Program-made: the position numbers and the translations under genes
Notes under the pieces: generated by a model
What the model was told of the DNA's origin: nothing
Databases searched by the model: none
What the model saw: the letters and a program-made list of their open reading frames with translations, nothing else
Shown here: positions 50,813 through 59,573 of the stretch, in pieces
Position numbering within the stretch: the first letter of the stretch is position 1
How the letters are laid out: each line of letters starts with the position of its first letter
Source of the DNA: UBA8514 sp034933685
GTDB lineage: Bacteria; Bacillota; Clostridia; Lachnospirales; Anaerotignaceae
DNA: 64,000 nucleotides
NCBI GenBank assembly: GCA_034933685.1
Contig: JAYFNB010000018.1
Location: 136,938-200,937 of the forward strand
Reading direction: 5' to 3'

Positions 50813-50850
50813 TACAGGGTGCGGATGAAAATTCGTCACCCTGTATTTGT
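50813..50850 (+). terminator. Hairpin between the transporter and dipeptidase genes
   Basis: TACAGGGTG (50813-50821) pairs with CACCCTGTA (50837-50845), with an inner CG/CG part, followed by TTTGTT. It may be a partial terminator, since the dipeptidase ribosome site begins directly after it. Confidence 0.7.
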
Positions 50851-50865
50851 TAGGAGGAAAATAGT

Positions 50866-51792
50866 TTGTATGGTTTGTTTGATACTCATTGTGATACGAT
50901 TTGTAAGGCATATGAAGAGAAAGGGCAGCTATTTGATTGCGGTTTACAACTGAATTTAAAACAGCTTTTACAATACAATACTCCCGTACAGTTTTTTGCT
51001 ATTTGGTTAAACAAAAAATACTATGCAAATGCATATGCGGAAACTGTGAAACGTATTGAATATTATTATGGTCAGGCAGAAAAAAATAAAGAGATATTTG
51101 CCCACGCTAACTGCTATGGTGATATTGTTCGGAACAGAAAAGATGGAAAGATAAGTGGAGTATTATCGGTTGAAGGTGGAGAAGCACTTGAAGGAAAGCT
51201 TGAAAACCTATATTCCCTTCACAGTTTAGGTGTTAGAGCAATGACTCTTACGTGGAATTATAAAAATGAAATTGGAAGCGGTGCTGGTGAGCCAACAGGT
51301 GGATTGACCGATTTTGGGCAAGAAGTTGTATCACAAATGGAGAAGCTGGGAATGCTTGTGGATGTATCTCATCTTAATGATGACAGCTTTTGGGATGTTG
51401 CGAAAATTGCTGAAAAACCATTTATTGCAAGCCATTCCAACTGCAGAAAAATAACAAATGTGCGACGAAATCTTACAGATGCGCAGATGAAAGCAATTGC
51501 AAATAGTGGAGGCGTTATTGGCATAAACTTATGCCCAATTTTTTTAACCAATAGACTTTTTGCAGACACGAATGACGTTATTACCCATATTGACCATATG
51601 ATTAAAGTTGTAGGATGTGACCATATTGGCTTTGGGTGTGATTTTGATGGAATAGACGATACGCCTAGTGATATCACTGATATATCATGTATTAATAATG
51701 TAATTTATGCATTGGATAAAAAATATGGTCCTTCTGTGGCAGCTAAAATAGCAGAGGAAAATTTTTTGCGACTTTTGCGTGACAACAGTTAA
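50866..51792 (+). CDS. M19 family membrane dipeptidase-type peptidase
   Basis: This 308-residue zinc enzyme splits dipeptides. The metal ligands of the M19 fold are visible: FDTHCDTICK near the N-terminus, the bridging Glu in SVEGGEALEG, His in LVDVSHLNDD and His in FIASHSNCRK. GFGCDFDGID near the C-terminus carries the last conserved Asp. No signal peptide is present, so it is cytosolic, unlike the renal enzyme. The start is TTG at 50866 with AGGAGG well placed. It follows the transporter gene, and they may work together on peptides. Confidence 0.92.
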   Translation: MYGLFDTHCDTICKAYEEKGQLFDCGLQLNLKQLLQYNTPVQFFAIWLNKKYYANAYAETVKRIEYYYGQAEKNKEIFAHANCYGDIVRNRKDGKISGVLSVEGGEALEGKLENLYSLHSLGVRAMTLTWNYKNEIGSGAGEPTGGLTDFGQEVVSQMEKLGMLVDVSHLNDDSFWDVAKIAEKPFIASHSNCRKITNVRRNLTDAQMKAIANSGGVIGINLCPIFLTNRLFADTNDVITHIDHMIKVVGCDHIGFGCDFDGIDDTPSDITDISCINNVIYALDKKYGPSVAAKIAEENFLRLLRDNS

Positions 51793-51871
51793 AATTTATT
51801 GCAAAACATCGTTTTTTAGTATAAAATGAATGAAGATAATTAGACAAATTTGACTTTGAGGTGATTATTAA

Positions 51872-53068
51872 ATGGAATTATCAAAAAAAGCACTTAGCAT
51901 AAAAGCGTCTACAACACTTGCAATTACAACTAAAGCAGGAGAACTTAAAGCTGAAGGCGAAGATGTTGTAAGTTTTGCAGTTGGTGAACCAGATTTTGAT
52001 ACACCACAGCATATAAGACAGGCAGGAATTGACGCTATTAATCAAGGAATTACTCGCTACACACCGGCCTCAGGAACAGTTGAACTTAAAAAAGCAGTTT
52101 GCAAAAAACTTAAAGAGGATAATGACGTGGAATATGACCCAAGTCAAATAATTATATCCAATGGTGCAAAACATTCACTTATGAACGCTTTTATGGCTAT
52201 ACTTAATGATGGCGATGAAGTTATTATTCCTGCACCATATTGGTTAAGCTACTCTGCTATGGTTACAATTGCTGGTGGCACACCTATGCTTGTGTATACA
52301 AAAAAAGAGAATAATTTTATGCTTACAAGGGAAGAACTTGATAAAGCTTACACTGCAAATACAAAAGCAATTATGCTTACCACACCATCAAATCCTACAG
52401 GCATGATTGCTTCAATTGACGATTTAAAGGTGGTTGCAGATTTTGCAGTTGAAAAAGATTTAATTGTAATCTCAGATGAAATTTATGAAAAACTTATTTA
52501 CAACAAAAATAAGAAACACATTTGCCTCGCATCTTTGGGTAAAGAAATTTACGATAGAACAATTGTTATTAATGGTGTGTCTAAGAGTTATGCAATGACA
52601 GGCTGGAGAATTGGCTACGCTGCGTGTCCACCTGCAATAGCAAAATGTATAAGTTCTATTCAAAGCCATATGACATCTAACCCTAATTCTATTGCACAAA
52701 AGGCAACAGTTGCGGCACTTTCGGGTCCACAGGATTGTGTTGAGGAAATGCGTGTGGAATTTGAAAAACGCTGTGACTATATCTATCAAAGAGAAGAAGA
52801 AATTGAAGGCATTTCTGCACTTAAGCCAGAAGGTGCTTTCTATCTTTTCATAGATGTATCTGCGTTATTTGGCAAAAAGCATAATGGCATTGAAATAAGC
52901 AGTGCTGCAGATTTTGCAGAGCAGTTGCTTGTAAGCAAAATGGTAGCCCTTGTTCCATGTGCAGATTTTGGTATGACAGATTATATTAGAATTTCTTATG
53001 CTTGTTCTATGGAGAATATCAAAAAAGGTATGGATAGAATTGCAGAATTTGTTATAGAACTTAACTAA
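51872..53068 (+). CDS. Class I pyridoxal phosphate aminotransferase, aspartate type
   Basis: This 398-residue enzyme exchanges amino groups between amino acids and 2-oxo acids. The N-terminus has FAVGEPDFDTPQHIRQAG and TRYTPASGTVELKKA. The PLP lysine is in VSKSYAMTGWRIGYAA. Close relatives are annotated as aspartate aminotransferase (AspB), which fits the two arginine sites SKSYAMTGWRIG and DYIRISYA. The ATG follows GAGGTGA. The exact amino donor cannot be proved by sequence alone. Confidence 0.92.
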   Translation: MELSKKALSIKASTTLAITTKAGELKAEGEDVVSFAVGEPDFDTPQHIRQAGIDAINQGITRYTPASGTVELKKAVCKKLKEDNDVEYDPSQIIISNGAKHSLMNAFMAILNDGDEVIIPAPYWLSYSAMVTIAGGTPMLVYTKKENNFMLTREELDKAYTANTKAIMLTTPSNPTGMIASIDDLKVVADFAVEKDLIVISDEIYEKLIYNKNKKHICLASLGKEIYDRTIVINGVSKSYAMTGWRIGYAACPPAIAKCISSIQSHMTSNPNSIAQKATVAALSGPQDCVEEMRVEFEKRCDYIYQREEEIEGISALKPEGAFYLFIDVSALFGKKHNGIEISSAADFAEQLLVSKMVALVPCADFGMTDYIRISYACSMENIKKGMDRIAEFVIELN

Positions 53069-53084
53069 TAACTACAGAGAGTTC

Positions 53085-53114
53085 AAAGGGGAGCATTTTT
53101 TGTTCCCCTTTTAT
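53085..53114 (+). terminator. Terminator of the aminotransferase gene
   Basis: AAAGGGG (53085-53091) pairs with CCCCTTT (53105-53111), followed by further T and AT-rich DNA. Confidence 0.8.
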
Positions 53115-53136
53115 TATATATTTTGGAGGAACGAAG

Positions 53137-53673
53137 ATGAGTTATGAGGTAGTTGAAAGTACATGTGCCTATAAGGGTAAGGTTATGGATATTTACAGTG
53201 ATAAGGTTACAATGCCAAATGGCAATATTACTGTAAGAGAAACGGTGATTAGGGGCAATGCGGCGGCAATAGTACCTGTGGACGAAAATGGAAACATAGT
53301 TTTTGTTAGGCAGTATCGTCATGCTGCGAAAGAAATGCTTTTGGAAATACCAGCAGGTATGATTGAACAGGGAGAAGACCCAAAAGAGGCAGCTGGGCGG
53401 GAACTTGAAGAAGAAATTGGCTACAAATGCAGTAACCTTTTTTTTGTAAATTCTGTGTATATGGCAATTGGTATTTGCACTGAAAAGGTATATTTTTATA
53501 TAGCTGAAAATCTTGAAGAGGGCGTGCTTAACCCAGACCCAGATGAGTTTATAGAAATTGAAAGATATAGCCTTGATGAAGCAATTAAAATGACTTTTAA
53601 TGGCGAGATTAAGGATGTAAAAACAATGGCAGGTATTTTTGCATACAAAGAATATTTATTAAGAAAACAATAA
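53137..53673 (+). CDS. NUDIX hydrolase, ADP-ribose pyrophosphatase type
   Basis: This 178-residue enzyme splits nucleoside diphosphate derivatives. The Nudix box is complete: G-X5-E-X7-REL-X-EE-X-G in the segment starting GMIEQGEDPKEAAGRELEEE. The N-terminal strand VESTCAYKGKVMDIYSD and the QYRHAAKEMLLEIPAG part are typical of ADP-ribose pyrophosphatases. The ATG follows GGAGG. It stands alone between a terminator and lysA. Confidence 0.92.
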   Translation: MSYEVVESTCAYKGKVMDIYSDKVTMPNGNITVRETVIRGNAAAIVPVDENGNIVFVRQYRHAAKEMLLEIPAGMIEQGEDPKEAAGRELEEEIGYKCSNLFFVNSVYMAIGICTEKVYFYIAENLEEGVLNPDPDEFIEIERYSLDEAIKMTFNGEIKDVKTMAGIFAYKEYLLRKQ

Positions 53674-53842
53674 TTGTTTTTTTGGTAACTTAGAGCAACG
53701 TTTGTCTAATGAAATTTAATTTATAAGGTATAATAAATATACAAGGGGTTTATTTTACTTTAACGCATCAACGTGCTTGCGTTTTTATGCAGAAAATGTT
53801 ATATTTTAATATAATTAATTTTTGAAAGGGGTAGTTTAAAAA

Positions 53843-55108
53843 ATGCAGAAGGTTTATACTAAAGTAACAGATGGTCTTGATTTTTTTCAGAATGTAGACC
53901 CAACAAAATTAGCGGAGGAATATGGAACACCGCTTTATGTTTATAATGAGAAAATTCTTCGTCAAAGATGCCGCAACTTAAAAGGTCTTGTTAAGTATCC
54001 TAATTTCGTTTTGGATTATTCGGCCAAGGCAAACAGCAATCTTGCTTTTCTTGAGATAGTTAAATCTGAGGGGCTTGAGGTTGATGCAATGAGTCCAGGA
54101 GAAATATATCTTGAAAAAATGGCTGGTTTTGAGCCAAGGGAAATTTTTTATATTTGTAATAACGTTTCAAAAGAAGAAATGCAGTATGCAATTGATGCAG
54201 GCGTTATAACAAGTGTAGACTCACTTTCACAGCTTGAACAGTATGGCACGCTTAACCCTGGTGGAGAGGTGGCAATACGTTTTAACCCTGGCGTTGGTGC
54301 TGGACACCACGAAAAAGTAGTTACTGCTGGCAAAAAAACAAAATTTGGTGTAGACCCTGAATTTGTACCTGAGGTTAAGGAAATACTTGCAAAATACAAC
54401 CTTACACTAATTGGTATTAATCAGCATATTGGGTCACTTTTTATGGAAGGTGAAGCTTTTATAAATAGTGTTGATTCACTTTTAAGTATCGCAAAGCAGT
54501 TTGATGACTTACAGTTTATTGACATGGGTGGCGGTTTTGGAATTCCTTATAAAAAGGAAGAAGGACAGGCTGTGCTTGACCTTGAGGATTTAGGAAAACA
54601 TATTGATGAGGCTTTGTTCAAATTTGCACAAGAATATGGAAAACAAGTTACATTCCGTATTGAACCAGGGAGATATATTTCTGCTGAATGTAGTACAATA
54701 CTTGGAACGGTGCATTCAGTTAAAAATAACCACGATAAAAAATTTGTTGGTTGTGACATAGGTTTTAATGTTCTTCAAAGACCAATTATGTATGATAGCT
54801 ACCATGGTATTGAAGTTTTCCGTAAATCTGATGTTGAAAGTAAAAAAACTGAAGAAGTCACCGTTGTTGGAAATATATGTGAAAGCGGTGATATTCTTGC
54901 TAAGGACAGAGTTCTTCCTGAAATATTTGAAGGAGATGTATTGTGTGTACTTGATGCAGGTGCATATGGTCATGTAATGAGCTCTAATTACAACAGCAGA
55001 CTTCGCCCAGCGGAAGTTCTTATTCGTGAAGACGGTGAGATTGTGCTTATACGTGAAAGAGATACGCTCGAAGATATCTCAAGACATCAGATTTCACTTA
55101 AAAAATAA
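53843..55108 (+). CDS. lysA: Diaminopimelate decarboxylase
   Basis: This PLP enzyme makes lysine from meso-diaminopimelate. The cofactor lysine is in LDYSAKANSNLAF, HIGS in INQHIGSLFMEG, the phosphate-binding MGGGFGIPY, and the CESGD motif in GNICESGDILAKD, which completes the neighbouring active site in the dimer. The length of 421 residues is standard. It starts after GAAAGGGG. The LUD-domain gene follows at 25 bases. No other lysine gene is in view. Confidence 0.96.
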   Translation: MQKVYTKVTDGLDFFQNVDPTKLAEEYGTPLYVYNEKILRQRCRNLKGLVKYPNFVLDYSAKANSNLAFLEIVKSEGLEVDAMSPGEIYLEKMAGFEPREIFYICNNVSKEEMQYAIDAGVITSVDSLSQLEQYGTLNPGGEVAIRFNPGVGAGHHEKVVTAGKKTKFGVDPEFVPEVKEILAKYNLTLIGINQHIGSLFMEGEAFINSVDSLLSIAKQFDDLQFIDMGGGFGIPYKKEEGQAVLDLEDLGKHIDEALFKFAQEYGKQVTFRIEPGRYISAECSTILGTVHSVKNNHDKKFVGCDIGFNVLQRPIMYDSYHGIEVFRKSDVESKKTEEVTVVGNICESGDILAKDRVLPEIFEGDVLCVLDAGAYGHVMSSNYNSRLRPAEVLIREDGEIVLIRERDTLEDISRHQISLKK

Positions 55109-55133
55109 ATCTAATTTAAGGAGGAATTTTATA

Positions 55134-55769
55134 ATGGCTACACCAACTGAGGCACGTAATGAATTATTGGCGGCAAAAATCATTAAAGGACTTCAGAAAC
55201 GCCACATGGAGGGTTATTTTTGCAAAACGAGTGAAGAGGCTATAAAAAAAGCACAAGAACTTATTACTGAGGGAAGCTCTGTTACGTGGGGCGGGTCAAT
55301 GACAATTAGAGATATGGGTCTTACGAAGGTTCTTATTGACGGAAATTACAGAGTTTTTGACAGAGATACCTCGACAGAATCAGAAATGCAGCAAGGAATG
55401 CGTGATGCATTTTTCATGGATTGGTTTATTTCAAGTTCAAATGCAATTACTGAAGATGGAATAATGGTTAACGTTGATGGCCTTGGCAACCGTGTTGCCG
55501 CCATTACTTTCGGACCTAAAAATGTACTTATGGTAGTGGGGCTCAACAAAGTTACGCAGGATGTTGAGAGCGCAATTAAGCGGGCACGAAGTACTGCCTC
55601 ACCAATCAATGCACATCGTTATGATTTAAATACGCCGTGCCATGTAGATGGAACATGCCATGACTGCACTGTGGATGGTTGTATTTGCAGTTGCATTCAT
55701 ATTTTAAGGAATTCTAAAATCCCAAACAGAATTAAAGTGATTTTAGTTGATGAAAAACTTGGATATTAA
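55134..55769 (+). CDS. LUD domain protein (LutC/DUF162-like)
   Basis: This 211-residue protein belongs to the LUD family that includes LutC of lactate oxidation. The central part has SVTWGGSMTIRDMGLTKVL and DAFFMDWFISSSNAITEDG, both typical. The C-terminal tail carries a cysteine cluster around TPCHVDGTCHDCTVDG followed by CICSCIHI, suggesting bound iron or zinc. The ATG at 55134 follows AAGGAGG; an earlier in-frame start at 55026 would overlap lysA. No lutA or lutB partner is nearby, so the task here is not clear. Confidence 0.88.
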   Translation: MATPTEARNELLAAKIIKGLQKRHMEGYFCKTSEEAIKKAQELITEGSSVTWGGSMTIRDMGLTKVLIDGNYRVFDRDTSTESEMQQGMRDAFFMDWFISSSNAITEDGIMVNVDGLGNRVAAITFGPKNVLMVVGLNKVTQDVESAIKRARSTASPINAHRYDLNTPCHVDGTCHDCTVDGCICSCIHILRNSKIPNRIKVILVDEKLGY

Positions 55770-55788
55770 AAATATTAGATAGCAGATT

Positions 55789-55828
55789 AAAGCCGTTTTA
55801 GCTTAATTCACAGTTAAAACGGCTTTTT
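55789..55828 (+). terminator. Terminator of lysA-LUD
   Basis: AAAGCCGTTTTA (55789-55800) pairs with TAAAACGGCTTT (55815-55826), a perfect 12-bp stem, followed by T. Confidence 0.9.
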
Positions 55829-55973
55829 AGTGTCTTTAAGAATTTTTAAATGCTATAAAAAATATAGTGCAATAGCTATTTTAATTAGATTTAGTTTTAT
55901 TATTGTGTTATAATTAGTTCAAAATAAAAATTATGAATTGTGGATGAAAACAAAAATAGAAAGTGGTGCAAAA

Positions 55974-56915
55974 ATGAGATTTATTAATGAATTGAGAGAA
56001 GGAGAAACCATTGTTGAGCATTATTTGTGCAAAACTAAACAAACCCTTAAATCAAGAGCTGGAAAAAGCTATTATTCCCTTAAACTTCAAGATAAAACTG
56101 GAACGGTTGATGCCAAGGTTTGGGATTTGAACAATGATATTAAAAGCTTTGATGAAAATGACTTTATAAAGATTGACGGAACGGTTCTTATTTATAATAA
56201 TGAACCACAGCTTAACATACGGAAAATACGCAAAAGCCAAGATGGTGAGTATGACCCTATGGATTATATACCTAGCTCGGAAAAAAATGTTGATTCAATG
56301 TTGCAAGAGCTTTTAGGTTATATTAACACTATAAGTGATAAACATATAAAAATGCTTCTTGAAGAAATTTTTCTTAAAGATGAAACTGTAACAAAATGTT
56401 TTAAAACGCATTCGGCAGCAAGAACCATGCACCACAGCTATTTGGGTGGATTGGTTGAACATACTCTTTCGGTGACCCAAATTTGTGATTTTATGGCTGG
56501 AAGATATAAGAATGTTAACAGAGATTTGCTTGTTGCTACAGCCATGTTGCATGATGTTGCAAAAGTAAAGGAGCTTTCTCAGTTTCCGTTAAATGATTAT
56601 ACAGATGACGGACAGCTTTTGGGGCATATCATTATGGGCTCAGAAATGATAAAGGATGCAGCGGCTAAAATTGATGGGTTTCCTAAAACCTTAGAAAGTC
56701 TTTTGAAACATAGTATACTTGCACACCATGGTGAATATGAATATGGTTCACCAGAATTGCCAAAAACTATAGAGGCATTTATTCTTCATTGCGCTGATAA
56801 TATGGACGCAAAAACTAAGGCTATTGAGGAAGCTATTAACAGTGATACAACTCAAGGAAATTGGGTTGGATACCAGCGAATTATGCAAAGAAATATAAGA
56901 AAATCAGACTTTTAA
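55974..56915 (+). CDS. yhaM: YhaM family 3'-5' exoribonuclease
   Basis: YhaM-type enzymes trim RNA from the 3' end and can act on single-stranded DNA. The 313-residue protein has an N-terminal OB-fold (YSLKLQDKTGTVDAKVWD) and a C-terminal HD domain with metal ligands in HHSYLGGLVEHTLSV and AMLHDVAKV. The ATG at 55974 follows GTGGTG and matches the 314 residues of B. subtilis YhaM; an in-frame start at 55938 adds 12 residues without support. Its position before rlmD is common in Clostridia. Confidence 0.92.
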   Translation: MRFINELREGETIVEHYLCKTKQTLKSRAGKSYYSLKLQDKTGTVDAKVWDLNNDIKSFDENDFIKIDGTVLIYNNEPQLNIRKIRKSQDGEYDPMDYIPSSEKNVDSMLQELLGYINTISDKHIKMLLEEIFLKDETVTKCFKTHSAARTMHHSYLGGLVEHTLSVTQICDFMAGRYKNVNRDLLVATAMLHDVAKVKELSQFPLNDYTDDGQLLGHIIMGSEMIKDAAAKIDGFPKTLESLLKHSILAHHGEYEYGSPELPKTIEAFILHCADNMDAKTKAIEEAINSDTTQGNWVGYQRIMQRNIRKSDF

Positions 56916-57014
56916 TTTATAAAAAAACAGCACAAGTGCAAAATTAGGATAAATATAATTGTGGGCATTCTGCCGTTTAGGCGACAGGATGCTTTTTTGA
57001 GAAGGATGGAAAAA

Positions 57015-58406
57015 ATGAAAACAAAACCACCGGTTATTAAAAATGAAGACTATGTAATGACAATTACGGATATAGGTAGCGAAGGTCAGGGAGTTGGTAA
57101 AATTGATGGATTTACAATTTTTGTCCCAGAGGCTTTGCCAGATGAAGAAATTGAAGTAAAGATAACGAAGGTTAACAAAAGTTTTGCCTTTGGCAGAATG
57201 ATGAAAATTATTAAGACGTCGCCATTTAGAGTTCAGTCGGCTTGTGAATTGGCAAAACGTTGCGGTGGTTGTTCCCTTCAGCATATGAGTTATGAGGCTC
57301 AGCTTAAGTTTAAAACAAAGCGTGTTAAGGATGCAATGGAGAGAATTGGTGGATTTTCAGATGTTACAGTTTTGGATACAATAGGTATGGAGAATCCATA
57401 TAACTATAGAAATAAGGCACAGTTTCCTGTTGGAAAAGGTAAAGATGGGGTTGAAATTGGATTTTATGCAAAGCGAAGTCATAATATTGTAGATTGCAAC
57501 AGCTGTATAATTCAGCATAGTATTAATGATAAAATTATTGTCATAGTTAGAAAATATATTGAAGAAAATCAAGTGCCAGTTTATAATGAGGAAACGGGCA
57601 AGGGTCTTATACGTCATGTAGTTACGAGGGTTGGGTTTGCAACGGGTGAAATTATGGTTTGTATAGTTGCTAATGGGGCAAAACTACCCAACACCGAAGA
57701 ACTTATAAATGAATTGCAAAAAATTGAATCAATGACAAGCATTGTGCTAAATGTGAATAGGGAGCACACTAATGTTATACTTGGCAATAAGATTAAACTA
57801 CTTTGGGGCAAAGAATTTATTAATGATTATATTGGCGATATTAAATTTGAAATTTCACCATTTAGCTTTTTTCAGGTTAATCCTGTACAGACAAAGGTTC
57901 TTTATCAAAAGGCAATTAATTTGGCAGGGCTTACAGGTGATGAGAACGTATTAGATATTTATTGTGGTATAGGAACAATTTCTCTGTTTTTAGCGCAGAA
58001 GGCAAAAAATGTTATGGGTGTTGAAATTATTCCGGAGGCAATTGCTGACGCGCGTAAAAATGCAGAAATTAATGGAATCAATAATGTGGAATTTAGGGTT
58101 GGTTCGGCAGAAGATATTATTCCAATTATTCAAAAAGAGGGTTTTAAACCAGATGTAGTAGTAGTTGACCCGCCGAGAAAGGGTTGTGAAGAAGCAGTTC
58201 TTCAGGCGATAGTTGAGATGAAACCGCAAAAGTTGGTTTATGTGTCCTGTGAACCATCAACTTTTGCAAGGGATTTGAAATTTTTGGCGGGCAATGGATA
58301 TGAAATAGGAATAGTTCAGCCTATAGACCAGTTCTGTCATTCAAATCACGTAGAAGCGATAATTCTGATGACGTATTGTGTTGACAAGACAAAAAACGAG
58401 GGTTAA
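57015..58406 (+). CDS. rlmD: 23S rRNA (uracil-5)-methyltransferase RlmD/RumA; its 3' end abuts the mobile element
   Basis: This SAM enzyme methylates a uracil C5 in 23S rRNA. An N-terminal TRAM domain (DIGSEGQGVGKIDGFTIFVP) is followed by Fe-S cysteines in CELAKRCGGCSLQHM and DCNSC, then a Rossmann methyltransferase with VLDIYCGIGTISLFLA and DPPRKGCEEAVL. The nucleophile Cys is in VYVSCEPSTFARDL. The ATG at 57015 follows GAAGGATGG, giving 463 residues. The conserved end SNHVEAIILM is followed by TYCVDKTKNEG, which looks unlike the usual tail. rum is a known integration target for streptococcal ICEs, so the tail may have been replaced. Confidence 0.94.
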   Translation: MKTKPPVIKNEDYVMTITDIGSEGQGVGKIDGFTIFVPEALPDEEIEVKITKVNKSFAFGRMMKIIKTSPFRVQSACELAKRCGGCSLQHMSYEAQLKFKTKRVKDAMERIGGFSDVTVLDTIGMENPYNYRNKAQFPVGKGKDGVEIGFYAKRSHNIVDCNSCIIQHSINDKIIVIVRKYIEENQVPVYNEETGKGLIRHVVTRVGFATGEIMVCIVANGAKLPNTEELINELQKIESMTSIVLNVNREHTNVILGNKIKLLWGKEFINDYIGDIKFEISPFSFFQVNPVQTKVLYQKAINLAGLTGDENVLDIYCGIGTISLFLAQKAKNVMGVEIIPEAIADARKNAEINGINNVEFRVGSAEDIIPIIQKEGFKPDVVVVDPPRKGCEEAVLQAIVEMKPQKLVYVSCEPSTFARDLKFLAGNGYEIGIVQPIDQFCHSNHVEAIILMTYCVDKTKNEG

Positions 58407-58442
58407 ACCACAACATGTAGTGGTTTTCGGGTGGTTTTGGGG

Positions 58443-58488
58443 CTAAAAAACAGGCTAAAAAGTGCCGTTTTTGACCTCTAAAAAACAG
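58443..58488 (+). repeat. CTAAAAAACAG direct repeats at the element end
   Basis: CTAAAAAACAG occurs at 58443-58453 and 58478-58488, with a partial copy GCTAAAAAGTG between. Short repeats near the end of an element are often arm sites for a tyrosine integrase. No integrase is visible to confirm it. Confidence 0.5.
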
Positions 58489-58552
58489 CGAAAATATAGA
58501 TGACATAGGGTATTTCATAAGATGTACCGATAAAATTGAATAGTACGCACGC

Positions 58553-58594
58553 AAATAGGCAGTGGATAATTATAAAATCCACTGCCTATTTTTT
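58553..58594. terminator. Perfect 15-bp stem terminator at the element border
   Basis: AAATAGGCAGTGGAT (58553-58567) pairs with ATCCACTGCCTATTT (58577-58591), followed by T. It would isolate the element genes from rlmD transcription. The other bases of the 221-base rlmD-to-58628 gap show the repeats above and no gene. Confidence 0.9.
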
Positions 58595-58627
58595 ATGCTA
58601 TAAATTTTGAAGAAAGGAGTTTTTCAA

Positions 58628-59221
58628 ATGTCAAGATATTTTTTATACGGCACAAGATTTTCTGAATTTGAACAGATGATGATGCTTGTGCCAAATTTCA
58701 CCCCAAGAAAGAGAGGACTGATTATTATGGAAAATTTAACGGCTGAGAGCAGCCAAAGTAATGCAACCTATAAAAGATTGGTAAAAAATTGTTTTGGAAC
58801 CTTTCGTCATCGCTACTTGAACAAGCGATTGCAAAAACTCATTCAGAGCTTTAATGGTGGGTGGTTTTTAACACCTGCCCACAAGCAAAGATTTATGACC
58901 ATCTGCAAACCCCATACCTCTAAGAAGGTTTGTGCGATAATCTATCTGATTTCTGCCGATGAGGATTTATGGAATCGTGCCTTGGGGAATATCCATTCCG
59001 ACGAGGTAAGTTTAATGGATATTCCCCTGCGAGGGATCAGTACGGATGGCTATGCGTTGTATCAGACAGCGAGAACAATTGCTACAGGAAAAGAATATAT
59101 CCATATAAATGAAATTGCCGATGAACAGCTCATCGGCAATTTTGCATTTCGGGCAATTATTCATGGTATCTTAATTGCAAAGAATGGGAGCCACATAGCA
59201 CAAAATAATATTGGACTTTAG
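58628..59221 (+). CDS. Unrecognised protein of the mobile element
   Basis: This 197-residue protein begins at ATG 58628 after GAAAGGAG. Residues 1-33 (SRYFLYGTRFSEFEQMM then VPNFTPRKRG) look like a distinct small module. The rest is mostly helical, with FLTPAHKQRFMTICKP, IYLISADEDLWNRAL and YALYQTARTIATG. An internal ATG at 58727, after GAGAGG, could start a shorter product lacking the first module. I could not name a family with confidence. It lies alone on the plus strand, convergent with the XRE gene. Confidence 0.7.
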   Translation: MSRYFLYGTRFSEFEQMMMLVPNFTPRKRGLIIMENLTAESSQSNATYKRLVKNCFGTFRHRYLNKRLQKLIQSFNGGWFLTPAHKQRFMTICKPHTSKKVCAIIYLISADEDLWNRALGNIHSDEVSLMDIPLRGISTDGYALYQTARTIATGKEYIHINEIADEQLIGNFAFRAIIHGILIAKNGSHIAQNNIGL

Positions 59222-59227
59222 TAGTCC

Positions 59228-59470
59228 CTATTTTTCATAGCTCATTAAATCAGTAATACTGCAATCCAAAACATAGCAGATACGAGTGAGTACATCAATA
59301 TCCATTCGCTCGATATTACCATTGTACCATTTATCAGCTACTTCAAACCGAACATTGGCAAGCTTAGACAGCTTACTCCGTGTCATATTTTTTGCATCCA
59401 TGATTTCTTTTACATGGAAGTTAATTTTGCCATAATCTTTCATTTCAAAAATCGAGTTAGTATTATCCAT
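59228..59470 (-). CDS. Small XRE family regulator of the mobile element
   Basis: This 80-residue Cro-like protein has a helix-turn-helix core: INFHVKEIMDAKNMTRSKLS, then KLANVRFEVADKWYNGNIER and the end ICYVLDCSITDLMSYEK, which is typical of small XRE repressors. The ATG at 59470 follows GAGAGGTGA; a GTG at 59479 is also in frame. It faces away from the SLOG gene, and two palindromes lie between them, so it probably represses both itself and the SLOG gene. Convergent with the unknown gene to its left. Confidence 0.85.
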   Translation of the reverse strand: MDNTNSIFEMKDYGKINFHVKEIMDAKNMTRSKLSKLANVRFEVADKWYNGNIERMDIDVLTRICYVLDCSITDLMSYEK

Positions 59471-59484
59471 ATTATTCACCTCTC

Positions 59485-59503
59485 TACATATAGTCTATAT
59501 GTA
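59485..59503. promoter_or_regulatory. 19-bp palindrome between XRE and SLOG genes
   Basis: TACATATAGTCTATATGTA is a perfect palindrome around a single central base. It lies 15 bases before the XRE start, so binding would block that gene. Confidence 0.65.
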
Positions 59504-59513
59504 AGATTACATC

Positions 59514-59553
59514 TTGACTATTTACATTTATATAGATACTATGTATATAGTAT
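59514..59553 (+). promoter_or_regulatory. Promoter and operator of the SLOG gene
   Basis: TTGACT (59514-59519) and TACTAT (59537-59542) are 17 bases apart. ATACTA (59536-59541) and TAGTAT (59548-59553) form a second dyad over the -10. A repressor at this site, perhaps the XRE protein, would shut the gene off. Confidence 0.65.
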
Positions 59554-59573
59554 TATGCGAAAGGAGAGATATT

